Of a stretch of 64,000 bases of DNA, positions 25,358-33,723 are shown piece by piece. The notes under the pieces are model-generated. The model ran no database searches. It was not told the DNA's origin and saw nothing but the letters and a program-made list of their open reading frames with translations. The first letter of the stretch is position 1; every line of letters starts with the position of its first letter. This DNA is from Bradyrhizobium betae (lineage in GTDB: Bacteria; Pseudomonadota; Alphaproteobacteria; Rhizobiales; Xanthobacteraceae): the NCBI RefSeq assembly GCF_004123905.1, contig NZ_MZXW01000016.1:496001-560000 (forward strand). The letters run 5' to 3'. The position numbers and the translations under genes were made by a program.

Positions 25358-25588
25358 CTACTCCAGCCACCCTGAAAACCAAGATGAAGCGTGCTTTCCG
25401 ATCCAACTCAATGCGAGCGAACCAACGATTGAGGCCAAGGCAGACCACAGCCAAACCCGGCCGCGCACAGCGCTGATCGAACGCAGATACAGAAAGGCTC
25501 CAAGGAGTAAGCCGTAGTTCCTGCGAAAATCACCATTGAGCTTGGCGATTTTCGACAGTTCAGACGCGGCTTCGATTTGATCAGGCAT
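25358..25588 (-). CDS. possible small membrane protein, 76 residues
   Basis: PDQIEAASELSKIAKLNGDF, then a basic stretch and a hydrophobic segment (YGLLLGAFLYLRS) and a second one (LWSALASIVGSLALSWIG) near the C-terminus. It is preceded on the minus strand by AAGGA about 8 bases from the ATG. The gene begins 30 bases upstream of the serine recombinase, in the same direction. No family is recognised. Confidence 0.4.
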   Translation of the reverse strand: MPDQIEAASELSKIAKLNGDFRRNYGLLLGAFLYLRSISAVRGRVWLWSALASIVGSLALSWIGKHASSWFSGWLE

Positions 25589-25778
25589 GGGGCTGGTCCT
25601 TGCAACTTGAGTAGAGCCAGCATCCTATGAACCACTGTTTTGCCCGACGGGGCAAGCGAAATTTCGGTAAATCGAAATATTCTTAGTCGGCGTTGACCTA
25701 CCTGTTGCGTGTTTGGGTCGTAGGCCCCCAACTGCCTGCGGCTGGTCCTCGGGTCACCACGCTCGTATCTTGCCAACC

Positions 25779-26258
25779 ATGTCCGCCGCCCGCATCATTA
25801 AGCCGCCGCCGATGTCGGGCGGTGATCGCAAACACTTCGCCCGCGAGATTCACAAGGCGGAGGTGACCTTCGCAAACCTCGTCGAACAATCGGCCCAGGC
25901 CCATGCCGTGGCGGATGCTGCCCGCGCCAAGGCTTACGCGCTCGATTGTGCGGCCTGGAACACCGCGCTGTTTATCGGTGAGCTCGACCATGCTTCATCT
26001 ACGATCGCGGCCGCGATTGCCGGCGGCTTTCCGCTCCTTGAGGTCCGCTGCGAGCATTGCAAGCACACCGAAATCATCGATCTTGCGCTGGTCGTACAGC
26101 CGCGCGACCGGCAGGTTTCGCTAATGCGCGACTACCTCTACTGCGGCCCGTGCCAGCGAACCCTCCGCAAAAAGCGTCGACCCGACCTGATCGGCTTGCA
26201 TCCGACCGGCGCCCCACAGCCAGAAGCGCCGTCCCGGCGTCCCAAGAAAGCCTCCTGA
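25779..26258 (+). CDS. zinc-ribbon protein of unknown function
   Basis: A 159-residue protein: an N-terminal helical region (KHFAREIHKAEVTFANLVEQSAQAH), then FPLLEVRCEHCKHTEIIDLALVVQPRDRQVS with C-x2-C, and YCGPCQRTLRKKRRPD with the second C-x2-C, forming one zinc ribbon. A basic C-terminus follows. It is placed 1 base before the SRAP gene in the same direction, so they are one operon, and may bind DNA. A truncated, frameshifted paralogue of its C-terminal half lies inverted at 38907-39150. Confidence 0.7.
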   Translation: MSAARIIKPPPMSGGDRKHFAREIHKAEVTFANLVEQSAQAHAVADAARAKAYALDCAAWNTALFIGELDHASSTIAAAIAGGFPLLEVRCEHCKHTEIIDLALVVQPRDRQVSLMRDYLYCGPCQRTLRKKRRPDLIGLHPTGAPQPEAPSRRPKKAS

Positions 26259-26259
26259 G

Positions 26260-26982
26260 ATGTGCAATCTCTATAGCATCACCACCAACCAGGCGGCGAT
26301 CAGTGAGCTGTTCCGCGTCGTCAATCGCTACGTCGGCAATCTGGCGCCGATGCCAAGCGTGTTTCCGGACTACAAGGCGCCGATCGTGCGAACCGGTGCC
26401 GGCGGCCGAGAGCTCGCGACCGCACGCTGGGGTATGCCCTCGTCGTCGAAGGCGCACATGGATGCGACGAAGAAGCGCGCGGAGAAGCTGCAAGCGAAGG
26501 GCAAGCTCGTCGACTTCAAAGAACTGCTCCGCTTGGAACCAGATTCCGGGACAACCAACATCCGAAACTTGAAGTCCAAGCACTGGATCAGGTGGCTAGG
26601 CGCGGAGCACCGCTGCGTGGTCCCGTTCAATAGCTTCAGCGAGTTCAACAAGGCAGAGGGTGGTGACATCTGGTTCGCGATCGATGAGACCCGCCCGCTC
26701 CTCTGCTTCGCCGGCATCTGGACCAACTGGACGTCGGTGAGGAAGGTCAAGGAGGGCGAAACCACGAACGACCTATACGCCTTCCTAACGACGGAACCCA
26801 ACGCCGAGGTCGGCGCCATCCATCCGAAGGCGATGCCGGTGATTCTGACGACACCTAACGAAGTCGAGACCTGGCTGACCGCGCCGGCCGGGGAGGCCCT
26901 GAAGCTGCAGCGCCCGCTGCCGGACGGGAGGCTGCGCATCGTCGCCCGCGGCGTGAAGGAAGACCCTCCGCCGGCGACCTAA
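26260..26982 (+). CDS. SOS response-associated peptidase (SRAP/YedK/HMCES family)
   Basis: A 240-residue SRAP protein, which traps abasic sites in single-stranded DNA by a covalent link through Cys2. The catalytic set is visible: C2 directly after the start Met (MCNLYS), E128 in NSFSEF, and H188 in HPKAMPVIL, the family's HxRMP motif with K-A for R. Compared with other members the region 60-110 is somewhat longer. Start ATG 26260 lies 1 base after the zinc-ribbon gene's stop. It works on stalled forks and complements the Ku gene nearby. Confidence 0.9.
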   Translation: MCNLYSITTNQAAISELFRVVNRYVGNLAPMPSVFPDYKAPIVRTGAGGRELATARWGMPSSSKAHMDATKKRAEKLQAKGKLVDFKELLRLEPDSGTTNIRNLKSKHWIRWLGAEHRCVVPFNSFSEFNKAEGGDIWFAIDETRPLLCFAGIWTNWTSVRKVKEGETTNDLYAFLTTEPNAEVGAIHPKAMPVILTTPNEVETWLTAPAGEALKLQRPLPDGRLRIVARGVKEDPPPAT

Positions 26983-27108
26983 CATTCTCCACGGGCCGCG
27001 GAACACGGGGACAAACCCCAGCTCTGCCGTTTGAGAATCCCTGACCCATGCTAACCGCGCGGAACGAGCAGGAGGGCGGAGGGATTCGTCCCGGCAGGAG
27101 CAGCCTCA

Positions 27109-27375
27109 ATGCTGATAACGAAGGAACGACGACCAACTATCCGCACGTTGCGTGGCTGGGCAATCGATGTGCTGCAGGAGGCTGGTGCCATTCAGGAATG
27201 TGAGGAGCACGGCTGGGCCAAGGAGCGGGCCGACCCTCACGCCCGTGAGCGCGCGATCGACCTGGCCCGTGAGGATCCGCCCGCCGGCGTCTCTGCTGAC
27301 GAAGCGGCTGTGGAGGTGCGCGACGTCCTAGATTCGATCGGAGACACGTGTCCGGAGTGCCGAGACGGAGATTGA
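27109..27375 (+). CDS. hypothetical protein, 88 residues
   Basis: A small charged protein, rich in Glu/Ala/Arg. It ends in TCPECRDGD, so has one C-x2-C, and begins LITKERRPTIRTLRGWAIDVLQEAGAIQECEEHGW, a helix. It is probably related to cold-shock or transcription-factor-like small proteins of rhizobia, but no family is firm. A gap of 126 bases separates it from the SRAP gene. Confidence 0.5.
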   Translation: MLITKERRPTIRTLRGWAIDVLQEAGAIQECEEHGWAKERADPHARERAIDLAREDPPAGVSADEAAVEVRDVLDSIGDTCPECRDGD

Positions 27376-27442
27376 TGAACCTACGTGGAGCACGTCCGTT
27401 TGCGCGCGGCTAAGTAGCGTCCGTCGGGCGTCACCGAATAGT

Positions 27443-28372
27443 TCATGCAGACTTCCGCCGCGCTCCAGCGGTCGGCTTCTTCGCAGCGGCCTCCTTCGCC
27501 GGTTTCTTACCGGCGATTGGCATCAGCATCTCCTTCTGGCCGGCCCCCGCCTTGCGCGGCTTCTTGGCCCCCTTCTTAGGAGCCTTTGTCTCGGCCGCTG
27601 CGCCGCCGACACTCTTGCGCAACGCGTCCATCAGGTCGACGACGTTCTCGCCGCGCGGGCGCTCCTTCGGCGTAATCGGCTTGCCGGCGCGCTTCTGATT
27701 GATGAGATCGACCAGGGCGGTTTCGTACTGGTCCTCAAACTTGTCGGGCTCGAACGAGCCGGATTTCTGGTCGACGATGTGCCGCGCCAGATCCAGCATG
27801 TCCTTTGTGACTTTGACGTTCTCGATCTCGTCGAAATACTCCTGAGCATCGCGCACTTCATAGGGATAACGCAGCAGGGTGCCCATCAGACCCTTGTCCA
27901 GCGGCTCCAGCGCGATGATGTGCTCGCGGTTGGTCAGCACCACGCGGCCGATCGCCACCTTGTCCAGCTCGCGGATGGTCTCGCGGATCACCGCGAAGGC
28001 GTCGTGGCCGACCTTCCCGTCCGGACGCAAGTAATAGGGGCGGATCAGGTAGCGTGGATCGATGTCGGACCTGTCGACGAACTCGTCGATCTCGATGGTC
28101 CGCGTGGATTCCAGCGCGATTTCCTCGAGCTCCTCCTTCGAGACCTCGATGTACTGGCCCTTCTCAAGCTCGTAGCCTTTGACGATGTCCTCGTTCGGCA
28201 CCTCGTCGCCGGTATCTGCATCGACCTTCAAGTACTTGATGCGATGACCGGTCTGACGGTTCAGCTGGTTGAACGAAATCTTCTCGCTCTCGGACGTTGC
28301 CGGATAGAGCGCCACGGGACAGGTGACTAGGGAAAGACGCAGAAAACCTTTCCAATTGGCGCGGGGGGCCAT
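27443..28372 (-). CDS. ku: Ku protein (NHEJ DNA end-binding)
   Basis: A 309-residue bacterial Ku homodimer subunit, which threads onto double-strand ends and recruits LigD. Signatures in order: KGFLRLSLVTCPVALYPA, NQLNRQTGHRIKYLKVDADTG, VPNEDIVKGYELEKGQYI, then ESTRTIEIDEFVD and KVGHDAFAVIRETI, ending with a Lys/Ala-rich basic tail (KKGAKKPRKAG) that aids DNA binding. The start at 28372 has GGAG upstream and gives the conserved MAPRANWKG. No ligD lies in the window, so the partner ligase must be elsewhere. Rhizobia often carry several ku genes; this one is island cargo. Confidence 0.93.
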   Translation of the reverse strand: MAPRANWKGFLRLSLVTCPVALYPATSESEKISFNQLNRQTGHRIKYLKVDADTGDEVPNEDIVKGYELEKGQYIEVSKEELEEIALESTRTIEIDEFVDRSDIDPRYLIRPYYLRPDGKVGHDAFAVIRETIRELDKVAIGRVVLTNREHIIALEPLDKGLMGTLLRYPYEVRDAQEYFDEIENVKVTKDMLDLARHIVDQKSGSFEPDKFEDQYETALVDLINQKRAGKPITPKERPRGENVVDLMDALRKSVGGAAAETKAPKKGAKKPRKAGAGQKEMLMPIAGKKPAKEAAAKKPTAGARRKSA

Positions 28373-28549
28373 GAACGCGGAACTCCAGAGGATTGTGCAC
28401 GGATTCAAGACGAACGGCGCACCCAAGTTCCGACAGAACCAGTGGATGAATTTCGCCGACATCAGCCGGGAGGGGCTCAGAATGGCTGGTCGGCGGGCCG
28501 AAAGCCAATCCCACATCGAACTCCGGCCCACAGCGGGCGTTTAGCTAGC

Positions 28550-28828
28550 ATGTCAGACGCATTTGATTACTTTCGGGCCTACGCCGTCCGAGCTCTCTGC
28601 AAAGCGAGATCTATGCCGCAGGGCAGGATGAAGCATCTGCAGCTGGTGGCCGGTCGGATCTACAATCTCCTTAAGAAGGAGGCTGCCTACCGCCCCAACA
28701 TTCAGCACCTGGAGGACTTTCGCACAGCCCAGAGGCTCGAGAGCTCTCTCGATCACCGGCCAACTGATAGTCCGGGCGGTCGCCTTGCTCCGGCGGGGCC
28801 GCAAAGTGCGGAGCGGGAGGCCCGCTGA
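28550..28828 (+). CDS. hypothetical protein, 92 residues
   Basis: MSDAFDYFRAYAVRALCKARSMPQGRMKHLQLVAGRIYNLLKK looks like a well-folded helical domain; the remainder is charged. I have the impression of a rhizobial small protein of this kind, often near ku. The function is unknown. It is divergent from ku by 177 bases, and its end overlaps the putative gene on the minus strand at 28753-29106. Confidence 0.6.
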   Translation: MSDAFDYFRAYAVRALCKARSMPQGRMKHLQLVAGRIYNLLKKEAAYRPNIQHLEDFRTAQRLESSLDHRPTDSPGGRLAPAGPQSAEREAR

Positions 28829-29106
28829 ATGCCGTCAGTCGACGTTCGCCGTTTAGCAAGTCTCCGTGTGAGGATCGGAGATGGCCGAAGCAGGCGCTGA
28901 GTCTGCGCCTGGCGGTCCAGTTTGAAACGGTCGTGGATGCTGGCGACGACGAAGTCGAAGCGCTCTAGCACGTCGTCTGCGTAGTCTATCGACGTCTGGG
29001 GTTTAGCGGCCAGTACGCACAGGGATAGCGCAGAAGCCGCAAAGACCGCAACAGTAGCAGCGTTGACATAGCCGAAACCGGGCTGTCCTCGTACATACGG
29101 TCTCAT
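28753..29106 (-). CDS. possible single-span membrane protein
   Basis: Residues 14-33 form a hydrophobic span (VNAATVAVFAASALSLCVLAA); SIDYADDVLERFDFVVASIHDRFKLDRQAQTQ is a charged helix after it. The C-terminal 40 residues are low complexity and overlap the convergent gene by 76 bases, so the real end may be earlier. The start lies on one arm of the palindrome at 29102-29120. No family is recognised. Confidence 0.35.
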   Translation of the reverse strand: MRPYVRGQPGFGYVNAATVAVFAASALSLCVLAAKPQTSIDYADDVLERFDFVVASIHDRFKLDRQAQTQRLLRPSPILTRRLAKRRTSTDGIQRASRSALCGPAGARRPPGLSVGR

Positions 29107-29120
29107 GCAATCTGCATGAG
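29102..29120 (+). promoter_or_regulatory. inverted repeat between divergent genes
   Basis: CTCATGCA at 29102-29109 and TGCATGAG at 29113-29120 form a perfect 8-bp inverted repeat with a 3-base gap. It covers the start codon of the minus-strand gene and lies 8 bases before the ribbon-helix-helix gene on the plus strand. Could be the operator for that protein, or a hairpin. Not otherwise explained. Confidence 0.4.
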
Positions 29121-29128
29121 GACGAGCG

Positions 29129-29533
29129 ATGGACGAGCCCGCCGCATTCGAGCAACTGGTACAATTTCGTGCCCCTACGAACCTTTCAGAAGCGATCGAG
29201 AGGGCGGCTAGGCGACGTTGCCAGTCAAAATCGGACTACATCAGACAGACGCTGATCGACCGCCTTCAGACAGACGGCGCCTCTCCCGCGGCCGAGCAGC
29301 AGTACGCCCTGGTGGCGAATGGCTCCGTCATGCTTCCCCGCGGCGACGACCCGGTGACGACTTTTCGCCCGACGCCTGACGACCGGGGCGAGTGGTTTCC
29401 GATCGAGAACGAGGACAGCCAGCCCTTTGACCCTGTGCTGCATTGGCGCCTGAAGCCGCTCCCGCTTCGTCTCGATGGTGAGCGCGTGGTGCGCGTCTAT
29501 CCGGTGGTGCCGAAGACCATGGAGTATGCCTGA
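29129..29533 (+). CDS. ribbon-helix-helix domain protein upstream of tail fibre
   Basis: A 134-residue protein. The N-terminal third, EQLVQFRAPTNLSEAIERAARRRCQSKSDYIRQTLIDRL, has the strand-helix-helix pattern of RHH proteins (Arc/CopG fold). The rest (TTFRPTPDDRGEWFPIENEDSQPFDPVLHWRLKPLPL) is a separate domain common in proteins that precede tail-collar genes. Its stop shares a base with the ATG of the tail-collar gene. It may be a regulator or an assembly protein. Confidence 0.65.
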   Translation: MDEPAAFEQLVQFRAPTNLSEAIERAARRRCQSKSDYIRQTLIDRLQTDGASPAAEQQYALVANGSVMLPRGDDPVTTFRPTPDDRGEWFPIENEDSQPFDPVLHWRLKPLPLRLDGERVVRVYPVVPKTMEYA

Positions 29534-30543
29534 TGCCGACGGGGTTTGCCTCATGGTCTCAAATAGCGGCCCTAAATGCCAGCGCCGATAGCTCGATCAA
29601 TTGGGCAGAGGGGCAGGCGCCCTCCAGTGTCAACGATTCCGCCCGCGCCATGATGGCGAGCCTCGCGAAATGGCGGGATGACACCGGCGGGAATCTATCC
29701 ACTGCTGGCACCTCGACGGCGTACACGATAACTTCAAATAGTGCGTTCGCCAGCAAGGCGCTCATGAATGCGCAGGAAATATCGTTCCTCGCCCATGCCA
29801 CGAACGGGGGGAACCCAACGCTCAATGTTGATGGGTTAGGTGCATCTGCCATCGTCATTGACGCGACAGCCGCTGCGCCCCCGGCGGGCACACTGATTGC
29901 TGGCGGCGTTTACACAGCGACCTATTACATTGTCCCAGATCAATGGCGCCTCAAGAACTTCTACCAGCTTCCATTCGTTGTTCCTGTGGGTGGCTTGGTT
30001 CCGTACACGGCGCCGACGCCCCCTAGCTCCAACTTCATCCTGCCATATGGGCAGGCAATCTCGCGCACCACGTATTCAACCTATTTCAGCCTTGTGGGTA
30101 CGACTTACGGCAGCGGCGATGGCTCGACAACGTTCAATGTTCCCGACCTTCGCGGGCGGTTCATTGCCGGCAAGGATGATATGGGCGGCAGTGCTGCGTC
30201 TCGTCTGACCTCAACCTATTTCGGGACTTCGGCGGCTGCACTTGGCGCAATTGGCGGCGCTCAAAACCATACGCTGACTCTTGGAGAACTCCCGACAGGC
30301 ATCGCTTCAAGCGGGACCAACTCGATTTCGGTTACATCAATCAATTCGAATAACGTCCAAGGCACGTTGACCTCATCCCCGAACACAGGGGGTGTTTTGC
30401 TTCAATTGTTAACCGGTGGCACGGGAACGGTCGTCTCCACAGGCAGCAACTCTATCGGCGTTACATCGAACAATACGAGCGGATCAGCACACGCCACGGT
30501 GCCCCCGGCTCTGGTTCTGAACTATCTTCTGAGGATAATCTGA
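29533..30543 (+). CDS. phage tail fibre protein with tail-collar domain
   Basis: A 336-residue protein. The N-terminal region (about 1-150) is Ser/Thr/Ala-rich and beta-repetitive (NWAEGQAPSSVNDSARAMM). A tail-collar domain follows (about 155-230): PYGQAISRTTYSTYFSLVGTTYGSGDGSTTFNVPDLRGRF. Then a Ser/Asn-rich stretch and the typical end ALVLNYLLRII. Phage tail fibres adsorb to the host. No other structural phage gene is near; so it is an isolated module, perhaps kept as a moron or as part of a tail-fibre exchange cassette. Confidence 0.85.
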   Translation: MPTGFASWSQIAALNASADSSINWAEGQAPSSVNDSARAMMASLAKWRDDTGGNLSTAGTSTAYTITSNSAFASKALMNAQEISFLAHATNGGNPTLNVDGLGASAIVIDATAAAPPAGTLIAGGVYTATYYIVPDQWRLKNFYQLPFVVPVGGLVPYTAPTPPSSNFILPYGQAISRTTYSTYFSLVGTTYGSGDGSTTFNVPDLRGRFIAGKDDMGGSAASRLTSTYFGTSAAALGAIGGAQNHTLTLGELPTGIASSGTNSISVTSINSNNVQGTLTSSPNTGGVLLQLLTGGTGTVVSTGSNSIGVTSNNTSGSAHATVPPALVLNYLLRII

Positions 30544-30605
30544 TGACGGAGCGCTGCCTCGCGTGGAGGTACTCGCCGGGCGCCTAGACAGCTTACGAGG
30601 TTGAT

Positions 30606-31280
30606 ATGGCAACACACAAGGTCAAAAAGAACGCCGCTCCTGCTGCGCAGCCCGCAGCGATGTCGCCACTGCAGAGTAAGGGTAACGTCGCGTATTGCCC
30701 TCCGCCGGATGAACTCGACAACAGCGTGCCCGAGCTGAAGCACCTTGGCGGGTCAAAGTCCGATCAATGGAATCTGATGCTCTGCAATCAGGTAATCAGC
30801 ACCGCCTGGTATGGTCGCAACACGCAGCCGGGCGAGGATCTGGACGACAAGAGGGCGGCCATTCTTGCTTTCATGGCTGGAGTGAACCCGAAGGACACCA
30901 TCGAGGGCATGATGGCTGCCCATCTGTTCGCCTCTCACGCCGCTGCCATGGAGTGTTACCGCCGCGCAATGCTCCCCGAGCAAAGCGTGGAGGGCAAGCA
31001 GATGAACCTAACGCTGGCGGCGAAGCTGACGCGAGCCAATGCCGAGCAAGCCGCAGCTCTTTCAAAGTACCGAGGTAAGGGTCAGCAAAAGGTCGTTGTC
31101 GAGCACGTACACGTATATCCCGGCGGCCAGGCAATCGTCGGGCAGGTGACCACCCCAGGGGGGTCTACGAAGAATTTGGAGGCTCAACCTCATGCTATTG
31201 GATATGCAGAACGCTTCCCGGTGCGGTGCGAAGACGAAGAGCAGAAACGGGAAGCCCTGCCAGTCGCCGGCAATGCCTAA
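30606..31280 (+). CDS. hypothetical island protein, 224 residues
   Basis: An Ala/Lys-rich start (MATHKVKKNAAPAAQPAAM), then LDNSVPELKHLGGSKSDQWNLML, a middle with LAFMAGVNPKDTIEGMMAAHLFASHAAAMECYRRAML and a C-terminal part with KVVVEHVHVYPGGQAIVGQV. Its 3' end overlaps the next gene by 89 bases in another frame, an overlap I recall from related loci. Function unknown; such pairs sit beside tail-fibre genes in rhizobial islands. GAGGT precedes the ATG. Confidence 0.65.
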   Translation: MATHKVKKNAAPAAQPAAMSPLQSKGNVAYCPPPDELDNSVPELKHLGGSKSDQWNLMLCNQVISTAWYGRNTQPGEDLDDKRAAILAFMAGVNPKDTIEGMMAAHLFASHAAAMECYRRAMLPEQSVEGKQMNLTLAAKLTRANAEQAAALSKYRGKGQQKVVVEHVHVYPGGQAIVGQVTTPGGSTKNLEAQPHAIGYAERFPVRCEDEEQKREALPVAGNA

Positions 31281-31443
31281 CGGGCGTTGTTGGATGCACG
31301 GAGGGCCGTCGCCGGGTGCTCCGAAGGGCAACCAGAATGCCTTCAGACACGGGCGCTACTCGGCTCGATACATTGCCGAAAGGCGACGGGTTACGGCTCT
31401 TGTGCGCCAGATGAGGGACGCGGTTTCGAGGGATGCGCAATAG
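31192..31443 (+). CDS. HGG-motif small protein
   Basis: An 83-residue protein with CGAKTKSRNGKPCQSPAMPNGRCWMHGG, then PGAPKGNQNAFRHGRYSA. C-x(n)-C-x(n)-C and the MHGG-x-G pattern mark the HGGxSTG domain found in phage and island proteins. The cysteines and histidine could bind zinc. GGAGG lies 8 bases ahead. It overlaps the previous gene by 89 bases. Its role is unknown but linked to phage-related regions. Confidence 0.7.
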   Translation: MLLDMQNASRCGAKTKSRNGKPCQSPAMPNGRCWMHGGPSPGAPKGNQNAFRHGRYSARYIAERRRVTALVRQMRDAVSRDAQ

Positions 31444-31449
31444 CATTCG

Positions 31450-32301
31450 TTATTCAGTCAATTTTGGTTCATTGAGAGTAACGGTGTCTATCGCCCGCGC
31501 TACCAATGCGGCGGACCGCTCGTCCAGGTGCACCCCATCGGTCCATCGCAATTGAGAACGATCCAGCTCTAGCTTAAGCCACGCGCTTGGCTTAGGGAAA
31601 GCTTCTCTGGCCAATGCATTCGAAGCGGTTGCGAACGGAGCGTTCTCAATATCATCTGAGCATGGAACGTGAAGCAATAGAACCCTGACCCCGCGCGCTT
31701 CCAGGTCCGCTTTTGAGCGATTGATTTCATCGAGGGTGCCCTTCATGAACTCCTCCGCAGGCACGTCAGCTGCCTGTTTAACCGCTTCACGGACAGCCTC
31801 GCCGTCCTCGACGTCGGTAGCCGGCCTCGCCAGCATCGCCTCCACCTCCTTTCCTCCCTCTTGCTTCGATTTAGGGGGATGAAGGTAGCGTTCATACGAA
31901 CCAGCAAGCCACTTCACAGGCTCGAAAATTGACCGCGGGTGCAGCGACCTCTCGACGAGGCCCGGATCGGTTCTTCGCGATAGAATGTTGGACTCGATAA
32001 CGACAAGCTTTGGCAGCGGATCAGTCCGACGAATGATCTCAAGGCCGGTTCCAGAAGCGCCACCAGCAATCGATAGATTTTCCACTTGCGGTGAATTGAA
32101 ATAGCCTTCCGAGAGCCTGGCCGACAATGAGCTTCCCACTATAACGACGCCATGCGAATTGCTGCGCACGTAGTTGGTCGCAGTCAGGAGGTTCATTGTA
32201 TCTGTCGATGTCACGATCGACTGAGCGGTCGTCCCCCCAATTGCTTTGAACGCAAAGATGCCGAGGCCTGCAGCGATTGCGAACTTGATCAGCCAGGACA
32301 T
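31450..32301 (-). CDS. SGNH-like protein, partner of the MBOAT acyltransferase
   Basis: A 283-residue protein with an N-terminal membrane anchor (MSWLIKFAIAAGLGIFAFKAI) and a periplasmic domain. VVIVGSSLSARL carries the nucleophile serine block (GSSLSA), and DGVHLDERSA carries the D-x-x-H block, so it resembles the SGNH hydrolase/AlgX-AlgJ-type acetyl-transfer partners. A charged middle (about 140-190) is a coil. Start 32301 is chosen because GAGGTTCAG stands before it. It follows the MBOAT gene by 7 bases. Together they would transfer acetyl groups to an extracellular polysaccharide. Confidence 0.7.
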   Translation of the reverse strand: MSWLIKFAIAAGLGIFAFKAIGGTTAQSIVTSTDTMNLLTATNYVRSNSHGVVIVGSSLSARLSEGYFNSPQVENLSIAGGASGTGLEIIRRTDPLPKLVVIESNILSRRTDPGLVERSLHPRSIFEPVKWLAGSYERYLHPPKSKQEGGKEVEAMLARPATDVEDGEAVREAVKQAADVPAEEFMKGTLDEINRSKADLEARGVRVLLLHVPCSDDIENAPFATASNALAREAFPKPSAWLKLELDRSQLRWTDGVHLDERSAALVARAIDTVTLNEPKLTE

Positions 32302-32308
32302 CTGAACC

Positions 32309-33658
32309 TCAGAACTGAAAATAGATGAAAGCTGAATCCGGACCGGCTTCCGCGAACATGAGCGCAACAAGCGCGCCATAGGCGAATGGTTCGACCGCTC
32401 TTCTCCAGCGAGAGCCATACGGCCGTGGCACCATAAGATGCTGCAAAATGACAGGAAGTGAGTACGCCAAGGCGAGCGACCGATAGATTTTGTGAGGATT
32501 CTGGATCGAAGCCTCTGAGAAGAGGCCCGCGAAGTATGATGCTGCGTGAGCAAAATCCGGAAGCTTGAAGAATATCCAAAGTAGGCTCACTACGACAAAA
32601 ACGACCACAGTTCTGAAGCCGGCGAGCATCCCATAAGTGTCCAGCTTGCCCAGGAAGGGGCGCTCGAAGGCCAGCAGAATGCCGTGCATCAGGCCCCACG
32701 TTAAATAGCTTAGGCCCGCTCCGTGCCATAGCCCACCAAGTCCCATGACAATGATGAGATTGATGTAGGTTCGAATGGATCCGCCCCGGCTGCCGCCGAG
32801 AGGAATGTACAGATAGGTTCTCAGCCAGCTCGATAGTGAGATGTGCCATCGGCGCCAAAACTCCGCGATAGAGCGAGAAAGATATGGGCGATCGAAGTTC
32901 TCCGGGAGCCTGTATCCGAATAGCAGAGCGAGTCCGACGGCTATCGAAGAGTAGCCGAAAAAATCGGCGTAGATTTGGAAGCTATACAGGAAAACCAGCA
33001 GCCATTTGTCGGACGTCCGCAACGTCTCGAAGTAGGGATAAGCCATGTAGGCCGTCATTTCGTTGAGGTTGTTCGCAACGAACAGCTTGAAAAAATATCC
33101 GAGTACGAGCCATTGCGTGGCCTCGACGAACGGGACGGCAGTCATTTCCTTAGGCTTAATCTGCGGGAAAAAGTTTCGAGCCTGAGTAATCGGTCCTGAA
33201 ACTAGCTGTGGAAAGAAGATCACGTAGAGCAACACCTCCCAAACAGACGCCTCTCGACCTTGCTTTGGGAGGTCGACGAGCAGGCTGATGTTGTGGAAGG
33301 CGAAGAACGATATGCCGACCGGCAGCGGAAGATTCAGGAGGAAATCGCAAAGGACACCTCCGGATGTGGCCGGAGGGATGAAGAACAGGAATTTATATTT
33401 GAAAAATCCGAGCAAAAGGAGGTTGAAGATGATCCCCGCCCATCGCCAAATCCGGCATCGAAATGAGAGGACCAGGAAGATCCATGTTCCGATGACCGCG
33501 ATTACCAGCAGTCCCAGGAGTTCGGGCTGTCCATAGCCATAGAAAAACAGGCTCGCTGTAATCAGCACGTAGACCTGGAATCTCCTGACGAAAGGCACAT
33601 AGTACACGGTAAAGACCGCGCCAACGAACGCCCCAAATTGCCAAGAAGTGAAGGTCAT
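32309..33658 (-). CDS. MBOAT O-acyltransferase (AlgI-like)
   Basis: A 449-residue polytopic membrane protein. FTVYYVPFVRRFQVYVLI and other spans precede the signature region: FWRRWHISLSSWLRTYLYIPLGGSR and the catalytic histidine in GLGGLWHGAGLSYLTWG. AlgI and its relatives move acetyl groups across the inner membrane for polysaccharide acetylation. It is followed by an SGNH-like protein. In this phage-related island, next to a tail-fibre gene, it may act as a surface modifier that changes phage receptors (inference). Confidence 0.9.
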   Translation of the reverse strand: MTFTSWQFGAFVGAVFTVYYVPFVRRFQVYVLITASLFFYGYGQPELLGLLVIAVIGTWIFLVLSFRCRIWRWAGIIFNLLLLGFFKYKFLFFIPPATSGGVLCDFLLNLPLPVGISFFAFHNISLLVDLPKQGREASVWEVLLYVIFFPQLVSGPITQARNFFPQIKPKEMTAVPFVEATQWLVLGYFFKLFVANNLNEMTAYMAYPYFETLRTSDKWLLVFLYSFQIYADFFGYSSIAVGLALLFGYRLPENFDRPYLSRSIAEFWRRWHISLSSWLRTYLYIPLGGSRGGSIRTYINLIIVMGLGGLWHGAGLSYLTWGLMHGILLAFERPFLGKLDTYGMLAGFRTVVVFVVVSLLWIFFKLPDFAHAASYFAGLFSEASIQNPHKIYRSLALAYSLPVILQHLMVPRPYGSRWRRAVEPFAYGALVALMFAEAGPDSAFIYFQF

Positions 33659-33723
33659 TACCTACTGGTCATCAGGAGGGAGATCACGACTTTTAGTTGT
33701 TGGTTGGCGAGTTGCCAATCGTC

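Noticed and set aside
28323..28544. 73-codon plus-strand frame over the ku start
   Set aside because: Antisense to the conserved Ku N-terminus and its ribosome site.
30543..30587. 14-codon frame starting in the tail-fibre stop
   Set aside because: Too short and without any supporting pattern.
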